Below, in pieces: positions 37,967 to 46,389 of a DNA stretch of 64,000 nt. Below the pieces are notes generated by a model, which saw only the letters and a list, made by a program, of their open reading frames with translations, ran no database searches and was not told the origin of the DNA. Location: positions 310,001-374,000 of the forward strand of contig NZ_BMVU01000003.1 of the NCBI RefSeq assembly GCF_014650875.1. The letters are read 5' to 3'. The stretch comes from Streptomyces minutiscleroticus. GTDB lineage: Bacteria > Actinomycetota > Actinomycetes > Streptomycetales > Streptomycetaceae. The position numbers and the translations under genes are program-made. How positions within the stretch are numbered: position 1 is the first letter of the stretch; each line of letters begins with the position of its first letter.

Positions 37967-38086
37967 TCCGCCAGGGATGCGGCCCGGGCCGCGAGCCGGT
38001 GGGATCCGGCGGCTCCGCAGTACGCGGGCGGAAGCCACCGTGTGAGGCCCGGACCGGGGCGGAACGAGCGGCCGAGGCGGGCACGT

Positions 38087-38128
38087 CCGGCGCGGGGCGG
38101 GCACTCACGGGTGCCCGCCCCGCGCCGG
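38087..38128 (-). terminator. DUF305 gene terminator
   Basis: A perfect 18-bp stem (38087-38104 with 38111-38128) and a 6-nt loop, 11 nt after the DUF305 stop on the minus strand. It separates the DUF305 gene from DUF4396. Confidence 0.85.
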
Positions 38129-38138
38129 GACGGTGCGG

Positions 38139-38759
38139 TCAGCCCTTGCCGAGGAGCTTGTTCATCCGCTCGATCTCGGCGCTCTGCGAGGTGACGATCT
38201 CGCCGGCCATCTTGGTGGCCGGACCGTAGGCGCCGTCGGCCCGCTCGGTCTCGGCCATCTCCACCGCGCCCTCGTGGTGCTCGACCATCATGTCCAGGAA
38301 GGCGGTGTCGAACGCCTTGCCCGACGCCTTCTCGAGCCGGTCCATGTCCTCGTCGGTCATCATGCCGCCCATGCCGTGCGCGGAGTGGTCCATGGCGCCC
38401 TCCGCCGGCACGTCCTCGCCCCAGGACGCCAGCCACCCCGACAGCGTCTCGATCTCCGGGGCCTGGGCCTTCTCGATGTCCTGGGCCAGCTTCTTCACCT
38501 CGGCCGACCCGGCCCGCGACGCGGCGAGGGCGGCCATCTCCACGGCCTGGCGGTGGTGGGGGATCATCCCCTGCGCGAAGGCCGTGTCGGCCGCGTTGTG
38601 GCGGCCCTGCGACGCCGGCGCCGAGGTGGACGCGGCGGTGTGACCGCTGTGCCCGGCCGAGCCGTCCTCGCCCGAGCCGCAGGCGGCCAGGACGAGCGCT
38701 GCCGCACTCGCGGCGGCCACGGCGACGGCGGGGCGGACGAGGGAACGCTTGCGGTTCAT
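38139..38759 (-). CDS. DUF305 lipoprotein (copper-associated)
   Basis: A 206-residue exported lipoprotein; lipobox 'LVLAAC' with Cys27. It holds two DUF305 repeats: 'FAQGMIPHHRQAVEMAALA' and 'FLDMMVEHHEGAVEMAETE', each with the conserved M-x-x-H-H metal-type motif, and between them a His/Met-rich loop 'MDHSAHGMGGMM'. Related proteins bind copper outside the membrane. Its neighbours (DUF6153 upstream, DUF4396 downstream with a CsoR-like site) support a copper role. Start 38759 is the only good methionine before the signal; AAGGAG lies upstream on the minus strand. Confidence 0.9.
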   Translation of the reverse strand: MNRKRSLVRPAVAVAAASAAALVLAACGSGEDGSAGHSGHTAASTSAPASQGRHNAADTAFAQGMIPHHRQAVEMAALAASRAGSAEVKKLAQDIEKAQAPEIETLSGWLASWGEDVPAEGAMDHSAHGMGGMMTDEDMDRLEKASGKAFDTAFLDMMVEHHEGAVEMAETERADGAYGPATKMAGEIVTSQSAEIERMNKLLGKG

Positions 38760-38882
38760 GGTGGTGCAACTCCTTCTACGCGCGCCGGTCGGGACGCGCG
38801 GGTGTTACGGACGGAAAGCGGACGGAAGCGCGGCACCTGGTCCCCGGAGGCATCCGGGCGGGAAGGTGCCGTGCGGGCCGCT

Positions 38883-39296
38883 CTAGATCCGCAGAAGTTG
38901 CAGCTCGGAAAGGTCGGGCGGTGCCCGGCCGCTCTCCGCCGCCGGGGACCGGGCCGCGGCGGCGGAGGGGGAGGGGGCGCCGGGCACGGTGCCGGTCAGC
39001 GCGGGCGGCGCATAGGGCGCGCCGACACCGGCGGCCGCGCAGGTCGCGTCCGCGTGGTGGAGACGATCCGTCCCGCCGTCCGTGTGCGAGCACCCTCGGT
39101 CCGCGTACGTCGTGTGCGCGTCCGATGCGCTCGCCGTCCGGGCCGCCGTCATCGTGTGGCCCGGCTCCGGCTGTGCGCTCGGCACCCCGGCAGGGCTCAG
39201 CGCGTGCATGCCCAGCACGCCGGCCAGCACCGTCAGCACCAGCAGCACGAGAAGCCGCCCGGCCGGGCGGCTCGATCCGGTGCTGCTGGTGTTCAC
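38883..39296 (-). CDS. DUF6153 family small membrane protein
   Basis: A 137-residue protein with one membrane segment near the start ('LLVLLVLTVLAGVLGMHALS', about residues 16-35) followed by a Ser/Ala/Pro-rich extracellular part with scattered His and two Cys ('DRGCSHTDGG', 'HADATCAAAG'). This layout fits DUF6153, which often precedes DUF305 in Streptomyces. GTG 39296 begins the family-like 'VNTSSTGSSRPAGRLL'. It is 123 nt upstream of the DUF305 gene and probably in the same operon. Role unknown; metal-related by context. Confidence 0.7.
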   Translation of the reverse strand: MNTSSTGSSRPAGRLLVLLVLTVLAGVLGMHALSPAGVPSAQPEPGHTMTAARTASASDAHTTYADRGCSHTDGGTDRLHHADATCAAAGVGAPYAPPALTGTVPGAPSPSAAAARSPAAESGRAPPDLSELQLLRI

Positions 39297-39696
39297 GGGG
39301 CCATCGTACGGGGCGACGCCCACGGGCGGGACGGGTCTGCCCCACCGGCCCGCGCGCGTGCACCGTACGGGCGGGCGGCGAGCGGGTGCGGGACCGGGGC
39401 CCGCCGGGACGCGGTGTTCTGCGCGGACGAGGGTGGTCGGCGCGGCCGGCCGGGAAGGGGCGGGCCGTGCCTTCGGCGGCCGATGCCGGTTTCGCGGCAG
39501 GGCCCGCGGCATGCCTCCGAAGCCGGCACACGTACGTTCACCCGGCGGGCACCGGAAGACCGCCTCCCCGTCATCCGCCGGGTCGGCAGGGCTGGTTGGA
39601 TGAGGCCGTTCGGGGCCTGCTCGGCACGCGCGCCGCCCCGGCCCGCCCCTCGTCCTGTCCGCCCGCCGCCCGGCCCTCGATCCCGTAGGAGCGTCC
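39297..39696. other. Divergent intergenic region
   Basis: About 400 bases between DUF6153 (minus) and the ParB/Srx-fold gene (plus). No gene supported and no clear promoter pair noticed. Confidence 0.35.
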
Positions 39697-41109
39697 ATGA
39701 CCGGCTCGACGCCCGCCGGCACCCGCACGTCCTCCGCCCCCCGCTCCTCCCGCACGCCGCGCGGGCGCCGCCTCGCGTGGAACGCCGGGGTCCTGGGCTG
39801 TGCGCTCCTGCTGCACGGCGGCTCGGCCACCCCGTCGTTCGCGGGGGCGTCCGCGGGAACGTCCGCGGCGAGGGGCTTCGCGTCGGCCCGGGCGGGCGAC
39901 CTGATCGAGGTCACCCTCGACCAGGTGCGGCCCACGCAGCCCTCCCTCGGGTACGACCAGATCTTCTACAAGCTCGGGCGGTACTCCAGCACCAAGGACG
40001 AGGACCGGGGGAAGTTCAACAAGCGGTTCGACGACTGGTGCGAGACCAACGGCCAGGGGGAGGCCGCCTCGGTGGACGCGGGAGCCACGCTCGCCGACCC
40101 CTCCTCCTTCACCTGCTCGATACCGGCCGGGCAGGAGACCGAGGACAGCCTCGCGCAGATGAAGACCGTGGTCGTCGGTCCCGGCGGCACGCTGTACCTG
40201 ACGGACGGCCACCACTCGCTGACCTCCTTCTGGGAGGCGGCGGACGGCGGCCCGAAGACCCCCGTCCGCCTGCGGGTCACCGCCAACCTGAGCCGGTTGT
40301 CCACCGAGGCCTTCTGGCAGGAGATGCGGGACAACGACTGGGTGTGGCTGAAGGACGAGAACGGCCGGGCCGTCACGGTGGACCGGCTTCCGTCCCGGCT
40401 CGGCCTGTCCCGCTTCCACGACGACCGCTACCGCAGCCTGGTGTACTTCACCCGGGGCATCGGCTACGACCGGGCCGACGGCTCGGCGGAGTTCCTGGAG
40501 TTCCTCTGGGGCACCTGGCTGCGCGACCGGGTCGACCTGTCCCGGTACGACCTCACGTTGCTCGCCTCCTACCTCGACGCCGTCCGTGACGCCTCCGAGG
40601 CCATGACGGACGTGCCCGGCGACACGGTGGTCACGGACGGGCGCACCGCCGACGAACTGGGTCGGCTCGCCGAGTGGAACGACGGCGAGAAGGACACCAA
40701 GGGCGAGTTCGGCGACCTGTCCGTACCGCTGGACGACGACAAGCCGGGCAAGCTCGCCTTCGCCCTGGACTACCGCTCCCGTGTGGCGGCGAGCCCCGAC
40801 TGCACCCGTACCGTCACCGGCAGGCGGACCGGCGCGCTGCTGGTCGCATCGGGCACGACCTGCCTGGACAACGCGCGGCTGACCGGCGCCGTCCTCGTCA
40901 CCTCCGGAGCGAACCTGGTGGTACGGGGCTCGACCGTCACCGGCGCGGTGCGGACGGTCGGCGCCGGCACGGTGGAGATCTGCGGCAGTACGCTGACCGG
41001 CGCGCTGTCCGTGTCGGGCACCCGCGACAGGGTCACCCTGTCCGGCCCGGGCTGCACCGCCAACACCTTTGACGGCCCGGTCTCGGTGACCGGGACGAAG
41101 AAGGTCTGA
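39697..41109 (+). CDS. Exported ParB/Srx-fold protein
   Basis: A 470-residue protein with an N-terminal signal (basic 'RTPRGRRLAWNAG', hydrophobic 'VLGCALLLHGG', about residues 20-48). The centre has the ParB/sulfiredoxin-type motif 'TLYLTDGHHSLTSFWE' (Asp170-His173) preceded by 'VRPTQPSLGYDQIFYKLGRY'. This motif usually binds a nucleotide or DNA; its presence in a secreted protein is unusual, and this is a known family of exported ParB-like proteins without a clear role. The last about 110 residues are repeats rich in Thr/Gly/Val ('LTGAVLVTSGANLVVRGSTV') that look like short beta-helix turns. AGGAG lies 7 nt before the ATG. Confidence 0.78.
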   Translation: MTGSTPAGTRTSSAPRSSRTPRGRRLAWNAGVLGCALLLHGGSATPSFAGASAGTSAARGFASARAGDLIEVTLDQVRPTQPSLGYDQIFYKLGRYSSTKDEDRGKFNKRFDDWCETNGQGEAASVDAGATLADPSSFTCSIPAGQETEDSLAQMKTVVVGPGGTLYLTDGHHSLTSFWEAADGGPKTPVRLRVTANLSRLSTEAFWQEMRDNDWVWLKDENGRAVTVDRLPSRLGLSRFHDDRYRSLVYFTRGIGYDRADGSAEFLEFLWGTWLRDRVDLSRYDLTLLASYLDAVRDASEAMTDVPGDTVVTDGRTADELGRLAEWNDGEKDTKGEFGDLSVPLDDDKPGKLAFALDYRSRVAASPDCTRTVTGRRTGALLVASGTTCLDNARLTGAVLVTSGANLVVRGSTVTGAVRTVGAGTVEICGSTLTGALSVSGTRDRVTLSGPGCTANTFDGPVSVTGTKKV

Positions 41110-41133
41110 CGCCCGGCGACCGTCACGCCGCCC

Positions 41134-41164
41134 GTGCCGGTCACGGTCCGCCCGTGACCGGCAC
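41134..41164. terminator. Bidirectional hairpin terminator
   Basis: A 12-bp perfect stem GTGCCGGTCACG/CGTGACCGGCAC with a 7-nt loop, between the convergent ParB/Srx-fold gene (stop 41109) and the SDR remnant (stop 41212). Confidence 0.7.
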
Positions 41165-41211
41165 ACACCCGTGCTGAGCCCTCTGCCCGGCTGCGCGGTC
41201 GGGGGCGCGTG

Positions 41212-41541
41212 TCAGGCGGTGAAGCCGCCGTCGACGGGGATCGAGGCTCCGGTGATGTACGCGCCGTCCGCGCCGGCCAGGTGGGCGACGGTGGCCGCGA
41301 TCTCGGCGGCCTCGTCCACCGCCGCGGTGAGCGCCTCGGGGACCGCGCTGTCGGCCCGGACGGCGAGCGCCCGGCGTCCCGCGGCCTTGACCTGCTCGAC
41401 CACCTCGGCAGCGCGTTCCGCGCTGTTCTCGTAGGTCAGGACGACGTCGGCGCCCTCTTCGGCCGGCCGTGACGCCACGGCGGCGCCGATATCCCGGCTG
41501 CCGCCCGTGACCAGGGCGACGTTTCCTTCGAGTCGGTTCAT
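41212..41541 (-). pseudogene. Short-chain dehydrogenase with internal in-frame deletion
   Basis: Only 109 residues where SDR enzymes have about 245. The start is normal ('MNRLEGNVALVTGGSRDIGA', with the TGxxxGxG-like NAD site) up to 'RADSAVPEALTAAVDEA', then it jumps to the C-terminal 'AEIAATVAHLAGADGAYITG' and 'ASIPVDGGFTA'. The middle, including NNAG, the catalytic Ser and the YxxxK pair, is missing without a frameshift. The product cannot be an active dehydrogenase. The junction is near 41310. It could still be translated as a short protein. Confidence 0.8.
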
Positions 41542-41934
41542 GACGTCGAGCATCGTCGGCGCCACCGCCGGAGACCGTCGGGACCGCGACGTGGTGTTCG
41601 ACCTGTGGGAAAGGGGAAGTCCGCGACGTGACGCCCTGCTCCCGCACCGTGCGGCGGGGAGCCCGCGACAGCCGCACCCCGCAGGCGGTGCCTGCGGGGT
41701 GCGAGGCGCTTCTCCCGCCTCCCCGTCGGGCGAATCCGGCCCTGCACCGCCGTGACCATGGCGACTGCGGCGGCGTCGATGGCGTCGTTCCTGCCCCTCC
41801 TGGGCCGTCGGACCGGAGAGGGCGCGGGGGCGGCTACGGAGCGGCGCTCCCTCCCGCTTCATGCCCGCGGTGGGCGGGATGCGCAGCGAGACGGACCCTG
41901 GTTCCGTCGCTACGAGGTGGAGCCGGCGGACGTC
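41542..41934. other. Intergenic region upstream of SDR remnant
   Basis: About 390 bases; carries the hairpin at 41673-41703 and no supported gene. Confidence 0.4.
41673..41703 (-). terminator. Hairpin terminator
   Basis: A 14-bp perfect stem CGCACCCCGCAGGC/GCCTGCGGGGTGCG with a 3-nt loop, 232 nt downstream of the hydrolase stop on the minus strand. Confidence 0.55.
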
Positions 41935-42831
41935 TCACGCGGGTGCGCGGCCGGGTGCGTCCCGGCGCAAGGCTTCGTCGAGGAAGGCGCGCATCGCGTC
42001 GGCGACCGTGTCGAGGTGGCTTTCGAGGAGGAAGTGCCCTCCGCCCGGCACCAGTCGGACCTGCGCGTCTTCGAGGTCCTTCGTGAAGGCCCGGGCTCCG
42101 TCGGGGCCGAAGATCTCGTCTTCCGCGCCCCAGACGGCCAGCAGCGGTACCTGGGTGGTGCGGAAGTACTCGTGGAGCCGGGGGTAGAGGGGCGGGTTGG
42201 TGGCGTAGTCGCGGAAGAGGTCGAGTTGGACCCGGTCGAGGCCGGGGCGCGAGATCTCCCGGTGGTCGGCGGCCCAGGTGTCCGGGTCGACCAGTTCCGG
42301 TTCGGCGACGCCGTGCAGGTACTGCCGGCGGATGGCCTCCTCGCTCAGGGCCTCGCGCAGGGCGGCTTCCGTCGACGGGTCCGGCGACTGCGCGTAGGCC
42401 CAGACGGGGGCCCAGAAGTCGGGGACGAACCCTTCGTCGTAGGCGTTGCCGTTCTGCGAGACGATCGCGGTGACGGCGTGGGGGTGCCGCAGTGCGAGGC
42501 GCCATCCGATGGGAGCGCCGTAGTCCTGCACGTAGAGCGCGTATCGCTCCAGCCGCAGCTGGGCGAGGAGTTCCTCGGTCACTTCGGCGAGAGCGTCGAA
42601 GCTGTAGGCGAACTCGTCGGCCGGCGGTGCGGCCGACCGGCCGAACCCCAGGTGATCGGGGGCGACGACATGGAACCGGTCGGCCAGCGCGGGGATCAGG
42701 TGCCGGAACATGCGTGAGCTGGTGGGGTAGCCGTGCAGCAGGACGACGGCGGGCGCGTCGGCCGGGCCGGCCTCCCGGTAGAACACGCGGTGCCCGAGCA
42801 CGGAGGTGTAACGGTGTCGCACCTCGACCAT
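41935..42831 (-). CDS. Alpha/beta hydrolase, haloalkane dehalogenase/epoxide hydrolase type
   Basis: A 298-residue cytoplasmic hydrolase. Oxyanion motif 'LLHGYPTSSRMFRHLIP', nucleophile Asp103 in 'YVQDYGAPIGW', and catalytic His266 in 'PGGGHFLLES' form an Asp-His pair typical of haloalkane dehalogenase and epoxide hydrolase-like enzymes; 'WGAEDEIF' may carry the acid. Substrate unknown. The ATG at 42831 has AAGGGG 6 nt upstream. It is divergent from a CGNR zinc-finger regulator across 107 bp containing GTAACC boxes, so that regulator probably controls it. Confidence 0.9.
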   Translation of the reverse strand: MVEVRHRYTSVLGHRVFYREAGPADAPAVVLLHGYPTSSRMFRHLIPALADRFHVVAPDHLGFGRSAAPPADEFAYSFDALAEVTEELLAQLRLERYALYVQDYGAPIGWRLALRHPHAVTAIVSQNGNAYDEGFVPDFWAPVWAYAQSPDPSTEAALREALSEEAIRRQYLHGVAEPELVDPDTWAADHREISRPGLDRVQLDLFRDYATNPPLYPRLHEYFRTTQVPLLAVWGAEDEIFGPDGARAFTKDLEDAQVRLVPGGGHFLLESHLDTVADAMRAFLDEALRRDAPGRAPA

Positions 42832-42833
42832 GG

Positions 42834-42920
42834 GTAACCCCTTAAGTGTGTTTATGCGGTTAGGTCGGCTCCAGGTTGGCCTTCGGACTTGTAACCTGTC
42901 AAGCGTGTCATGATGGTTAC
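42834..42920. promoter_or_regulatory. GTAACC boxes in hydrolase/CGNR divergent promoter
   Basis: GTAACC at 42834-42839 and 42891-42896, with the inverse GGTTAC at 42915-42920; the last two form an inverted repeat with an 18-nt centre. Probable binding sites for the CGNR-type regulator next door. Confidence 0.4.
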
Positions 42921-42938
42921 GAGTGGAGGGGAGGCGGG

Positions 42939-43511
42939 ATGTCCGGCGAGGAGACGCTGCTCGAAGCACTGAACAGCACGCCCGTTGTGGACGGGGTTCC
43001 GTGTGACCTGTGGCGGGACGACGCCGCGTTGGGCCGGTGGGCGGTACGGCACGGTGGCGACGGCGGCCCCGCGGAGCGGGAGTGGCTCAGGAGGACCCGT
43101 GACGCACTGCAGGCGGTGGTCCGGGGTGAGAGCGGACCGGAGGCCCTGGCCGCATGCGTCGAAGGCGCGCGCAAGGTGCCCCGGTTGAGCGGGGAGGGCC
43201 TGGACTGGGTCCTGGAGGTCGAGGCGGAGCGGCGGCCGGCCGTCGGACTGATCCTCGCCTGGGCTCGGGTCCAGGAGGAGCTGCCCGGCAGGCTGAGACC
43301 GTGCGCGAACAGCGACTGCCGCCTGTTCCTGGTGGACCACAGCCGTGCCAACACCGCGCGGTGGTGCTCGATGAGAACCTGCGGCAACCGGCTCAAGGCC
43401 CGCCGGCACCATGAGCGGCAGCGCGCGGCCGAAGGGAGGGCGGCGCCGGGCCACTCCCGGAAGGACCCCGGGCCGGCGAAGCACCGCGCGGAGGAAGGAG
43501 ACGGTCACTGA
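42939..43511 (+). CDS. CGNR zinc-finger (ABATE) transcriptional regulator
   Basis: A 190-residue protein with an N-terminal ABATE-type ligand domain (about 5-125, 'STPVVDGVPCDLWRDDAALG') and a C-terminal CGNR zinc finger ('CANSDCRLFLVDHS' and 'WCSMRTCGNRLKARRHHER'), the DNA-binding part. GGAGGGGA lies about 7 nt before the ATG. It is divergent from the hydrolase gene and is its likely regulator. The tail after about 165 is basic and probably disordered. Confidence 0.88.
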   Translation: MSGEETLLEALNSTPVVDGVPCDLWRDDAALGRWAVRHGGDGGPAEREWLRRTRDALQAVVRGESGPEALAACVEGARKVPRLSGEGLDWVLEVEAERRPAVGLILAWARVQEELPGRLRPCANSDCRLFLVDHSRANTARWCSMRTCGNRLKARRHHERQRAAEGRAAPGHSRKDPGPAKHRAEEGDGH

Positions 43512-43514
43512 CCT

Positions 43515-43816
43515 CGTGAGCTCGGCGCCCATCTTCTCCCGGTTGAACTCGTCCAGCGCCGCGAACGGCTCGTCCATCGGCAGCAGTTCGGGGTCGCTGG
43601 TCAGCGACCGGGCGAGCGAGGCGCGCATCTTCATGCCACCGGGCAGCTCACGCGGGTACGCCTTCTCGAACCCCTGAGGCCCACCAGGACGTTCGCCTTC
43701 TGCGCGCGCTCCCGGCGCTCGGCCCTGGGCACGCCCTGCAGTTCGGCGACGAGCTCGACGTTGGCCCGGATCGGGCGCCGGGGCAGCAGCGTCGGGTCCT
43801 GGAACCCGTAGGACAT
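43515..43816 (-). pseudogene. ABC transporter ATPase fragment with frameshift
   Basis: On the minus strand the remnant reads 'YGFQDPTLLPRRPIRANVEL' (Q-loop) through 'ERRERAQKANVLVGLRG', then needs a one-base shift near 43671 to continue 'FEKAYPRELPGGMKMRASLA' and 'DPELLPMDEPFAALDEF', and ends at 'GAEL'. Walker A and the C-terminal half are absent, the signature reads LPGG instead of LSGG, and Walker B reads LLPMDEP. It resembles nitrate/taurine/pyrimidine-type ABC ATPases. Clearly non-functional; it is cut off right at the CGNR gene end. Confidence 0.8.
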
Positions 43817-43939
43817 GCGCTCGGTCCCGTGGCGGTGCGGCCGGGTCGCCGTGCCGGGTGACCGGCGGAGCACAGGTGGTGTCGGTGGGGCGGACGGTGG
43901 ACCCGTCCGATCGGCCGCGCTTCGTCCTATTGTGGTTCG

Positions 43940-45970
43940 ATGAGCATTCTTGATGGCGCCCGCGCGGGCATGAACCCCGAGATCCGACCGCAGGACGACC
44001 TGTTCGGACACGTCAACGACCGGTGGCTCCGTACAGCCGAGATTCCGGCCGACCGGTCGAGCTGGGGGGCGTTCATCCAGCTGGTGGAGACCGCCGAGGA
44101 ACAGGTCAGGGCGATCATCCAGGACATCGCCGAGGAAGCCGCGGCGGCATCCGGCGAGGGCGCCGCCGCGGCCGCCCCGGGGGAGGGCGACGGCGTTGCC
44201 GGCGGCCTCTCCGTCAGCGCCGACGAGGCGCGGAAGATCGCCGCGCTCTACACCTCCTTCATGGACGAGCGGGCCGTGGCCGAGAGCGGCCTCGATCCCG
44301 TGCGGCCGCAGCTGCGGGCGGTCGCGGAGCTGCGGGACACCCGGGAACTGGCCGCGTTCCTCGGCGGCTTCGAGCGCACCGGCGGCTCGGGACTCTTCGG
44401 GTTCTACGTGAACGCCGACGACCGTGACTCGGACCGGTACATCGTCAACATCACGCAGGGCGGGCTCGGGCTCCCCGACGAGTCGTACTACCGCGACGAG
44501 AAGTTCTCCGAGGTGAGGAAGGCGTACGTCGCCTACCTGACCGCCGTGTTCACTCTGGCGGAGCACGAGGACCCGGGCACCGCCGCCGAGACGGTGCTGA
44601 GGATCGAGACCGCTCTGGCCGCCGGCCACTGGGAGCGGGCCGAGACACGCGACGTGCAGAAGACCTACAACCTCACCTCGCGCGGTGAACTGGGCGCCCT
44701 CGCGCCGGAGTTCGACTGGGACGGCTACATCACGGCGCTGGGCGGCTCGGACGGGACGATCGCCGAGACACTGGTCCGGCAGCCCTCCTACCTCGCGCAC
44801 CTGTCGACGCTGCTGGGGGAGGTGCCGATCGGGCAGTGGCGGGACTGGGCGGCGGCCCGGGTCCTGCACGCCGCCTCGCCGTACCTGCCCGAGAAGTTCG
44901 TCCAGACCGACTTCGACTTCTACGGCCGCACCCTCAACGGCACCCCGGAGCTGCGGGCCCGGTGGAAGCGGGCCGTCGAGTTCGTCCAGGACGCGATGGG
45001 CGAGGCCGTCGGCAAGGAGTACGTCGCACGCCACTTCCCGCCGGCCTCCAAGGCGATGATGGACGAACTGGTCGGCAACCTGCTGAAGGCGTACCGGGAG
45101 TCGATCTCCCGGCTGGACTGGATGACGGACGCCACCAAGGAGCGGGCCTACGAGAAACTCGCCACCTTCCGCACCAAGATCGGTTACCCGGACCGCTTCC
45201 GCGACTACTCCGCGCTGCGCGTCGACGCCGACGACCTGCTCGGCAAGGCGCAGGCGGCCGCCGCCTTCGAGACGGACCGGGAACTCGGCAAGATCGGCTC
45301 GCCCGTGGACCGCGACGAGTGGTTCATGCTGCCGCAGACGGTCAACGCGTACTACAACCCGGGAACGAACGAGATCTGCTTCCCGGCGGCCATCCTGCAG
45401 GAGCCCTTCTTCTCGCCCGACGCGGACCCGGCGGAGAACTACGGCGGCATCGGCGCGGTGATCGGCCACGAGATCGGGCACGGCTTCGACGACCAGGGCG
45501 CGCAGTACGACGGCGCCGGCAACCTGAACGACTGGTGGGCCGCCGCCGACAAGGAGGCATTCCAGGTCAAGGCGGAGGCGCTGGTCGCGCAGTACAACGC
45601 CTTCTCACCGCGTGAGCTGCCCGGGCAGTTCGTCAACGGGGCGCTGACGCTGGGCGAGAACATCGGCGACCTCGGCGGACTGACCATCGCCCACAAGGCC
45701 TACCTCATCGCGCTCGGCGGGACGGCGGACGCGGCGCGGACGGCAGCGGAGACGGGCGGCTCGCGGACGCTGTTCATGAACTGGGCGCACTGCTGGCGCT
45801 TCAAGAGCCGGACCGAGGACCAGCAGCGGCGCCTCACCATCGACCCGCACGCGCCGGCGGAGTTCCGGGCGAACATCGTGCGCAACCTGGACGAGTTCCA
45901 CGAGGCGTTCGCGACGAGCGAGGACGACGGGCTGTGGCTGGACCCGGAGGAGCGGGTGCGGATCTGGTGA
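43940..45970 (+). CDS. pepO: M13 family zinc metallopeptidase (neprilysin/PepO-like)
   Basis: A 676-residue peptidase, the normal length of the family. The zinc motif is 'HEIGH' (510-514), the third ligand Glu573 lies in 'LGENIGDLGG', and the substrate-binding 'NAYYNPGTNEICFPAAIL' and C-terminal 'DEFHEAFAT' region are in place. It starts near 'RPQDDLFGHVNDRWL' as M13 proteins do. Unlike eukaryotic relatives it has no signal or membrane anchor, so it is probably cytoplasmic and digests peptides. A low-complexity Ala/Glu insert (about 67-85) is unusual. No ribosome site precedes the ATG; TATTGT 5 nt upstream suggests a leaderless mRNA. Confidence 0.93.
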   Translation: MSILDGARAGMNPEIRPQDDLFGHVNDRWLRTAEIPADRSSWGAFIQLVETAEEQVRAIIQDIAEEAAAASGEGAAAAAPGEGDGVAGGLSVSADEARKIAALYTSFMDERAVAESGLDPVRPQLRAVAELRDTRELAAFLGGFERTGGSGLFGFYVNADDRDSDRYIVNITQGGLGLPDESYYRDEKFSEVRKAYVAYLTAVFTLAEHEDPGTAAETVLRIETALAAGHWERAETRDVQKTYNLTSRGELGALAPEFDWDGYITALGGSDGTIAETLVRQPSYLAHLSTLLGEVPIGQWRDWAAARVLHAASPYLPEKFVQTDFDFYGRTLNGTPELRARWKRAVEFVQDAMGEAVGKEYVARHFPPASKAMMDELVGNLLKAYRESISRLDWMTDATKERAYEKLATFRTKIGYPDRFRDYSALRVDADDLLGKAQAAAAFETDRELGKIGSPVDRDEWFMLPQTVNAYYNPGTNEICFPAAILQEPFFSPDADPAENYGGIGAVIGHEIGHGFDDQGAQYDGAGNLNDWWAAADKEAFQVKAEALVAQYNAFSPRELPGQFVNGALTLGENIGDLGGLTIAHKAYLIALGGTADAARTAAETGGSRTLFMNWAHCWRFKSRTEDQQRRLTIDPHAPAEFRANIVRNLDEFHEAFATSEDDGLWLDPEERVRIW

Positions 45971-46389
45971 CCCCCGCCGCGCCGGCGGGTCCGGGGGCCG
46001 GCGGACGGGGCCCGGCGCCGTCCCGGTGACGGCGCCGGGCCGGGGCCTCGGCGGGCTTCCGGGCCGGCCGGGCAGTGCGACAGGGCCGCGTCCCGCTCCC
46101 GGGCTCCCCGGCCCGCAGGCGGTGCGGAAGGGCGGGCGCAGGGCCCCGTACCCGGCACCCGGGGTACGGGTTCCGGCCACCGGGCAGCAGGACGGCCGGA
46201 CGAAACACCGCATGTGGAACAGGAGGCAACGGGAAGCGGACGGAGTTCCTTCTCCCGGGTCACTTCGGCTCGGACGCGGGTTAGCGTGATCTTGCCGGGC
46301 GGATCAGCGTCCGGCCGCCCCTGACGTACCTGTAACTCGCGTGCCACACAGGGGCGTCGACGGGCGACGGGGGTGAGGGAAGTGGGACG
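45971..46389. other. Intergenic region between M13 peptidase and two-component genes
   Basis: 419 bases; contains the pepO terminator hairpin and presumably the promoter of the response-regulator gene. No gene supported. Confidence 0.4.
46009..46041 (+). terminator. pepO terminator hairpin
   Basis: A 14-bp perfect stem GGCCCGGCGCCGTC/GACGGCGCCGGGCC with a 5-nt loop, 39 nt after the peptidase stop. Confidence 0.75.

Noticed and set aside
43631..45481. 616-codon minus-strand frame opposite the M13 peptidase
   Set aside because: It is the shadow of the peptidase gene; only its last part (the ABC remnant) resembles a protein.
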